Below, one piece after another: positions 59,718 to 64,000 of a stretch of DNA of 64,000 nt. The first letter of the stretch is position 1. Every line of letters starts with the position of its first letter. The DNA is from Bacteroidota bacterium. GTDB taxonomy: Bacteria > Bacteroidota > Bacteroidia > Flavobacteriales_E > Vicingaceae. The translations under genes and the position numbers were made by a program. The notes beneath the pieces were generated by a model. It did no database searches. It was not told the origin of the DNA and worked only from the letters and a program-made list of their open reading frames with translations. The stretch is from assembly GCA_013112545.1 (NCBI GenBank), contig JABFGJ010000001.1, positions 124,001 through 188,000 of the forward strand, in the 5' to 3' direction.

Positions 59718-61658
59718 ATGAAAAAAAATTACGCCTTATTATCAGGTTTGATTCTTGCTTCAAGTATTGGATTCGCTCAAGGGGTTTCCAATAAAACAGA
59801 AGAAGTAAAGGCCAAACTAACAGAAGATGTATCTAGTACAATCGGTTTTGTTTCTACAAAAAACACAAAAGATGTTCAGTTAAAAGCTATTGGAGATACA
59901 CTTTACAGACAAACATTTACTAATCAAATACCTGCTGGATGGGTTGCTGCTAACAATGCAGGTGGATCTAACAACTGGATTTGGTCTAATTCAGCTCCAG
60001 GTGGACAGTATTCATCAACAATTGCACCTATTAACTCAACTACAAAGAGTGATGGATTTATGGTATTACCTTCCGATTTGTACAACACTCCATTTCCTGG
60101 TGGAACCCCAGTTGGTATGGATGCAACTATCACTTCCCCAGCTATTTCTATTCCAGCAACTGCTTCAGTAATTCTACAATGGGAGCAATCTTCTAGATAC
60201 TGTTGTTCTGGTGCAGACGAACTAGTAGTTGAAGTAAGTACAGATAACTTAACTTGGACAACTTATGATGCGGTATTTGGTAGAGGTGCTAACACTGCAG
60301 TACCTAGCCCATCTTCTGCTGCTGCTGAAATTGCTCGACTTAATGTTTCTGCTCAATTTGCTAATCAAACTACTGTTTATGTTAGATGGAGACAAACTGG
60401 AGCAACTCATTACTATTGGATGATTGATGATGTTATGCTATTAGAAGGAGCAGGTGACGCTATGGAATTAACAGATTACACGATTAATTTTGCAGATACT
60501 AGTGCTGAATACAACCCAGTACACACTATTGTTCCTCAGCTAGCAATGAATGAATTGTCATTTATTGGTAATACTTTCAATGCAGGATCTAACACTCAAA
60601 CAGGTGTTGGTTTAGAAGTTGCAATAGTTCAAGATAGCACTTATTTTGGAATGCCAGGTGCAGGTGTTGTTGATTTAAAATCAACAATGTTAAGTGGTTC
60701 TGTTCCATCTTTACAGAGAGATGAAATTTACGTAGGTAAATATTTAAATACTGGAGATGGATACTATACTGCAAACTTTAGAGTGCTTTCAGCTGCTCAA
60801 AATCAAAATCCTTCTGCAGCCATTGGTTCTCAAAGCTTTATTGTAAGTGACTCAATCTTAGGAAAAGATAGAGCTCCTTATACTGGTATTGCTGGACCTG
60901 GAAACTTTGTAGGTGGTGGACTTGATGGAGACATGTGGGCAACTATGATGACAGTTGGAAATAATCCAACCGTAGGTGCTATTACCTGTAATTCAATTTC
61001 TATATTAGTACCAAACACTCAATTGGTTGTAGGTTCTTCAATTCAACCAAGAATTTGGTTCGCAAATGATACCTCAGCTTCACTTGCAGGTTTAGTTGGC
61101 ACTTTGGTAGGTTCTTCTCCTTTTTCAACTACTATTGATACTACTATGTTAGGAAAATGGTTGGTTGTACCGATAATCCCTAGCATTACAATTACTCCTG
61201 GAGAGGCGTATTATGTTGGTTGGGAACAAACAGGAGGTGCTTCAATTGGTGCTGAATTTTCAGCAGCTAGAAGCGTATCTATGGAAGCAGTTCAACCTGA
61301 TTACACGACTCTACTTTTTGTAGGTGGCTCATGGGGTTGGGTAAGACAACTTGCTGCAGTAAGAATGAATTTAGATTTAACCATCGGAGTTGATTCTAAG
61401 GATGCTGTTGAGTCTAACTTCTCTGTTTATCCAAATCCAAGTAATGGAGATTTAAAAATCAATGTTATTTCGCCAAAAGCTAGTAACTACACAGTAAACG
61501 TAAGAAACGTTTTAGGTCAAGTAGTTTACACTAACACACTAAGTGTTAACGGAACAAAAACTATGAATTTAGATTTATCAGGCGCTGATAAAGGAGTTTA
61601 TTTTGTTACACTTCAAAATGGTTCTGAAAGATTAGTTAAGAAAGTTATTCTTAAGTAA
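59718..61658 (+). CDS. T9SS-exported cargo protein (choice-of-anchor J type), paralogue B
   Basis: The 646-residue product has the same plan as the protein at 44667-46595: signal peptide (ALLSGLILASSIGFAQG), an N-terminal beta domain with TFTNQIPAGWVAANN, CCSGADELVVEVSTD and ATHYYWMIDDVML, a long middle region, and a C-terminal type A T9SS domain with YPNPSNGDLKI and GVYFVTLQNGSERLVKKVILK. The two proteins share most residues over their full length. Export is by the type IX pathway to the surface or medium. Function unknown. Confidence 0.86.
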   Translation: MKKNYALLSGLILASSIGFAQGVSNKTEEVKAKLTEDVSSTIGFVSTKNTKDVQLKAIGDTLYRQTFTNQIPAGWVAANNAGGSNNWIWSNSAPGGQYSSTIAPINSTTKSDGFMVLPSDLYNTPFPGGTPVGMDATITSPAISIPATASVILQWEQSSRYCCSGADELVVEVSTDNLTWTTYDAVFGRGANTAVPSPSSAAAEIARLNVSAQFANQTTVYVRWRQTGATHYYWMIDDVMLLEGAGDAMELTDYTINFADTSAEYNPVHTIVPQLAMNELSFIGNTFNAGSNTQTGVGLEVAIVQDSTYFGMPGAGVVDLKSTMLSGSVPSLQRDEIYVGKYLNTGDGYYTANFRVLSAAQNQNPSAAIGSQSFIVSDSILGKDRAPYTGIAGPGNFVGGGLDGDMWATMMTVGNNPTVGAITCNSISILVPNTQLVVGSSIQPRIWFANDTSASLAGLVGTLVGSSPFSTTIDTTMLGKWLVVPIIPSITITPGEAYYVGWEQTGGASIGAEFSAARSVSMEAVQPDYTTLLFVGGSWGWVRQLAAVRMNLDLTIGVDSKDAVESNFSVYPNPSNGDLKINVISPKASNYTVNVRNVLGQVVYTNTLSVNGTKTMNLDLSGADKGVYFVTLQNGSERLVKKVILK

Positions 61659-61682
61659 TACTAAGAGTTATTAATATTTTTA

Positions 61683-61715
61683 AAAAGGGGCTTTGCAAAT
61701 TGCAAAGCCCCTTTT
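61683..61715. terminator. Intrinsic terminator after T9SS paralogue B
   Basis: AAAAGGGGCTTTGCA (61683-61697) and TGCAAAGCCCCTTTT (61701-61715) form a 15-bp perfect stem with a 3-nt loop. Its stem is similar to the terminator behind paralogue A. Confidence 0.9.
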
Positions 61716-61865
61716 GTTGTTATGTAAACTAAAGATTAAAAAAATGTGATTAACCCTTATGCATAGAATTAATAGTTTTATAAACTGTGTGTTAAAGTTT
61801 ATTTATCTAGATTGCCAGTTTGGTATTATTGAATAAACTATAGTCATGTTCATTATATGACACTT

Positions 61866-61883
61866 TCCTTCATCTTTGAAGGA
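61866..61883. repeat. Small hairpin downstream of the Mla-type operon
   Basis: TCCTTCA and TGAAGGA form a perfect 7-bp stem with a 4-nt loop, 28 nt beyond the stop of the ATPase gene on the minus strand. It lacks a T tract on that strand, so terminator function is doubtful. The rest of 61716-61910 is AT-rich and shows nothing else. Confidence 0.38.
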
Positions 61884-61910
61884 GTTGTTGATAGCTAAAT
61901 CACAATACGT

Positions 61911-62663
61911 TTATGAAGTAGATTTAATCTTCTTCATTAACCTCGAAGCGAAAACTAAGTCAGAAAGTTCTTTGTTGGTCGTTTGCAAAATAGTGTCTTT
62001 AGTGCCTTCCCAGAATTTTTCTCCTTTATATATAAAAATTACTTTATCGCCAATTTCCATTACAGAATTCATATCGTGGGTAACAACAATGGTCGTAATT
62101 TGGTATTCCTCCGTAATCTCTTTAATTAAGTTGTCTATCAAAATAGAAGTGCTAGGATCTAGTCCTGAGTTAGGTTCATCACAAAATAGATATTTTGGGT
62201 TTAAACTTATTGCACGTGCAATCCCTACTCTTTTTTGCATACCTCCACTAATTTCAGCTGGAAATTTCATGTTCACTCCTTTCATATCAACTCGGTCAAG
62301 ACAAAAGTTTACACGTTCTTTCATTTCTTCTTCATTCATGTTAGTATGCATTCTTAATGGGAACTTAATGTTTTCTTCTACAGTCATAGAATCAAACAAA
62401 GCGCTTCCTTGAAAAAGCATTCCAATCTCTTTTCTTATTTCTTGTTTTTCGTCAATTTTTAATTTGGTAAAATCTTTCCCATCAAATAATACACTCCCGC
62501 TGTCAGGTTCAATTAGTCCAACAGTGCATTTCGTTAAGACGCTTTTTCCAGAACCACTTGCCCCAATTATTAAGTTTGTCTTGCCTCTTTGGTAGGTAAT
62601 CGAAATATCTTTCAACACTTCTACCCCATTAAATGATTTTGATATATTTTTTAGCTCAATCAT
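61911..62663 (-). CDS. ABC transporter ATPase, MlaF-type
   Basis: The 250-residue product has Walker A in IIGASGSGKSVLTKC, signature ISGGMQKRVGIARA, Walker B YLFCDEPNSGLDP and the H-loop IVVTHDMNSVMEIGD. The signature variant SGGM-KRV and the partner gene fit the MlaF/Ttg2A group, which powers phospholipid (or resistance-related) transport between the membranes. Its ATG overlaps the stop codon of the permease gene by 1 nt. The MCE substrate-binding protein (MlaD) is not in the window; it may lie elsewhere. Confidence 0.92.
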   Translation of the reverse strand: MIELKNISKSFNGVEVLKDISITYQRGKTNLIIGASGSGKSVLTKCTVGLIEPDSGSVLFDGKDFTKLKIDEKQEIRKEIGMLFQGSALFDSMTVEENIKFPLRMHTNMNEEEMKERVNFCLDRVDMKGVNMKFPAEISGGMQKRVGIARAISLNPKYLFCDEPNSGLDPSTSILIDNLIKEITEEYQITTIVVTHDMNSVMEIGDKVIFIYKGEKFWEGTKDTILQTTNKELSDLVFASRLMKKIKSTS

Positions 62664-63406
62664 TATATTAGAAGAAGTTGAGTTATAACGTAATTTACTA
62701 TTAAGATAACAATACTACTAGAAACAACTCCCTTTGTACTTGCGGATCCAACAGCGATAGCTCCGCCTTTAACATAATAACCATAATAAGCAGGAATAGA
62801 AGTAATAATGTATGCAAAAAATACTGTTTTTATCATAGCATAAACAATACTAAATGGTTTAAAAGCATATTGAATTCCATATATGTACTCATCAGTACTA
62901 ACTACACCCGAAAACTGAGCAACTAAGTATCCGCCAATAATACCTATAAACATACTCCAAATAACTAAAAATGGATTAATGAATACTGCAGCAATAATCT
63001 TCGGAACTATTAAATAAGATGCAGAATTTACTCCCATAATTTCTAATGCATCAATCTGTTCAGTAACTCTCATTAACCCAATTTCAGAAGTAATATTCGA
63101 ACCAACTTTTCCAGCTAATATTAAAGCAATTATAGTCGGTGAAAACTCAAGTATCATTGATTGTCTAGCAGTAAATCCAACCGTATAAGCAGGAATTAAA
63201 GCACTATCAATATTAGAAGCAGTTTGCAATGTAATTACAGCCCCTATAAAAACAGAAATAATAGAAATGATACCAAAAGAACCTAAGCCAAGTGAATTAA
63301 TCTCATAAATAATTTGCTTACGATAAAGTTTAATCTTCTTAGGGCGTTGAAATACCCTAGCCATTAACATAAAATACTGTCCTATATGGTAGAATGTGTT
63401 CATCAT
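62663..63406 (-). CDS. ABC transporter permease, MlaE-type
   Basis: The 247-residue product has about five to six membrane helices and the MlaE pattern: GLGSFGIISIISVFIGAVITLQ, SMILEFSPTIIALILAGKVGSN and VTEQIDALEIMGVNSASYL. With the ATPase it forms a lipid transporter of the inner membrane that keeps outer-membrane asymmetry. It is the first gene of the pair and starts 200 nt left of the initiator tRNA, on the opposite strand. Confidence 0.92.
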   Translation of the reverse strand: MMNTFYHIGQYFMLMARVFQRPKKIKLYRKQIIYEINSLGLGSFGIISIISVFIGAVITLQTASNIDSALIPAYTVGFTARQSMILEFSPTIIALILAGKVGSNITSEIGLMRVTEQIDALEIMGVNSASYLIVPKIIAAVFINPFLVIWSMFIGIIGGYLVAQFSGVVSTDEYIYGIQYAFKPFSIVYAMIKTVFFAYIITSIPAYYGYYVKGGAIAVGSASTKGVVSSSIVILIVNYVITQLLLI

Positions 63407-63503
63407 TTAATTGGCTAAAGTAACTATTAATACAACTCCATTTTTAAAAATCAAAGCATCTTAATTAACAGAAAAGCGGTAAAATATATTTTATCAATTT
63501 CAC

Positions 63504-63533
63504 TTGCTGTAACGGTTATTTATAGTAAATTTG
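63504..63533 (+). promoter_or_regulatory. Promoter of initiator tRNA
   Basis: TTG at 63504-63506, a 19-nt spacer and TAAATTTG at 63526-63533 match the full Bacteroidota -33/-7 consensus. This is the best two-part promoter in the window. Transcription would start near 63539, about 68 nt before the tRNA. Confidence 0.65.
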
Positions 63534-63606
63534 TCAACCCAAATAGAGAACATAAATTATTTGTTTTTTTTGGAGAAAAGATATAAAGAGCAATACAAAA
63601 ATATAT

Positions 63607-63679
<73 letters not shown>

Positions 63680-63681
63680 CT

Positions 63682-63709
63682 AAAAAGAGCTGATTTTTCA
63701 GCTCTTTTT
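63682..63709 (+). terminator. Terminator of the initiator tRNA gene
   Basis: AAAAAGAGCTGA (63682-63693) pairs with TCAGCTCTTTTT (63698-63709) across a 4-nt loop, ending in a T tract. It starts 3 nt after the tRNA. Confidence 0.9.
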
Positions 63710-63722
63710 TCATTTAATTTTT

Positions 63723-64000
63723 ATGGAAGAATTTGTAGTTTATATTTTATACTCTGAACAATATTCAAAATCTTATATCGGTTTTACTTCTAATTTAATC
63801 GAAAGATTCAAGTCTCATAATGCCCTCTCTAAAAAAGGCTGGACAATAAAATATAGACCTTGGTATATTATCCATGTTGAGTTTTATTCATTTAAAAAAG
63901 AGGCAATGCAAAGAGAAAAATTCCTCAAAACTGGCGCCGGTAGAGACTGGATTAAAATAAATGTCATGAATAAGGAGGGCTCATATTCGCCGCGGCGAAC
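63723..64000 (+). CDS. GIY-YIG endonuclease-domain protein, 3' end missing
   Basis: The ATG at 63723 opens a frame of 92 codons that reaches the window edge without a stop. It has the GIY-YIG pattern: FVVYILYSEQYSKSYIGFTSN (written in part), the catalytic Arg in LIERFKSHN, WTIKYRPWYIIHVEF and the Glu-containing EAMQREKFLKTG. Small single-domain proteins of this UvrC/URI type are common in Bacteroidota, often beside tRNA genes, and their role is unclear. The terminator of the tRNA lies 13 nt upstream. Confidence 0.86.
   Translation, partial: MEEFVVYILYSEQYSKSYIGFTSNLIERFKSHNALSKKGWTIKYRPWYIIHVEFYSFKKEAMQREKFLKTGAGRDWIKINVMNKEGSYSPRR

Overview
The window is a compact, AT-rich chromosomal segment of a Bacteroidota bacterium, most likely an aerobic member of the Flavobacteriales. 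The evidence is: many -7 boxes of the Bacteroidota type TAnnTTTG, two secreted proteins with type A type-IX-secretion (T9SS) C-terminal sorting domains, an alternative complex III plus cytochrome oxidase operon, a FadL-like porin next to an SGNH lipoprotein, and tRNA genes without an encoded CCA. No phage, integrase, transposase, plasmid, CRISPR or rRNA was seen.

Layout. 1-3.0 kb: the 5' end of a KorA-like oxidoreductase, then a FadL-type porin and an SGNH lipoprotein. 3.0-9.8 kb: gatC-plsC divergent from trpS and a small lipoprotein, then two overlapping exported amidohydrolase-family genes, of which only one half-domain keeps a complete metal site. 9.9-15.8 kb: a haem-b-like membrane protein, hflX, a repeat-flanked DUF4143 ATPase, an ABC exporter and a GT2 glycosyltransferase. 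15.9-19.4 kb: rbfA, an FtsX-like permease, dusB and a CPBP protease. 19.4-21.8 kb: an ExbB / membrane protein / ExbD / ExbD operon without tonB. 21.8-22.3 kb: tRNA-Ser(GGA) with a duplicated 3' end and a palindromic element. 22.3-25.6 kb: asparaginase, TatD, a small unknown gene and a GT9 glycosyltransferase.

25.6-36.7 kb: the respiratory operon actABCDEF-coxB-coxA, coding for a quinol:cytochrome c oxidoreductase and an A1-type oxidase core. 37-38.6 kb: a SPOR protein and a GH113-like lipoprotein. 38.5-42.1 kb: an arsenosugar-type cluster (phosphorylase, TIGR04282-like protein, ArsS-like radical SAM, CxxC peroxidase-like protein, DUF547). 42.2-44.6 kb: a TPR/SpoIIE-phosphatase receptor. 44.7-46.6 and 59.7-61.7 kb: two paralogous T9SS cargo proteins. 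46.7-51.5 kb: an M20 hydrolase, a half-size TSUP permease and a large propeller/barrel protein. 51.6-56.6 kb: an MBL hydrolase, the kynurenine genes kynU-kmo with a barrel protein, and a degenerate UbiA-like protein. 56.7-59.6 kb: gcvP. 61.9-64 kb: an Mla-type ABC pair, initiator tRNA-Met, and a GIY-YIG gene cut by the window edge.

Regulation. Several genes have a TAnnTTTG box ending only 4-7 nt before the start codon, which predicts leaderless mRNAs. Two divergent gene pairs (plsC/trpS and dusB/CPBP) have symmetric or interlocked promoters. Adjacent genes commonly overlap by 1-18 nt, and strong hairpin terminators are shared between convergent genes. The most unusual items are the degenerate amidohydrolase pair, the palindromic repeats before the DUF4143 ATPase, the tRNA-Ser 3'-end duplication, the arsenosugar-like cluster with its own nucleoside phosphorylase, and the complete duplication of a T9SS cargo gene with its leader and terminator. 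I saw nothing that is clearly a wholly new defence or mobile system.
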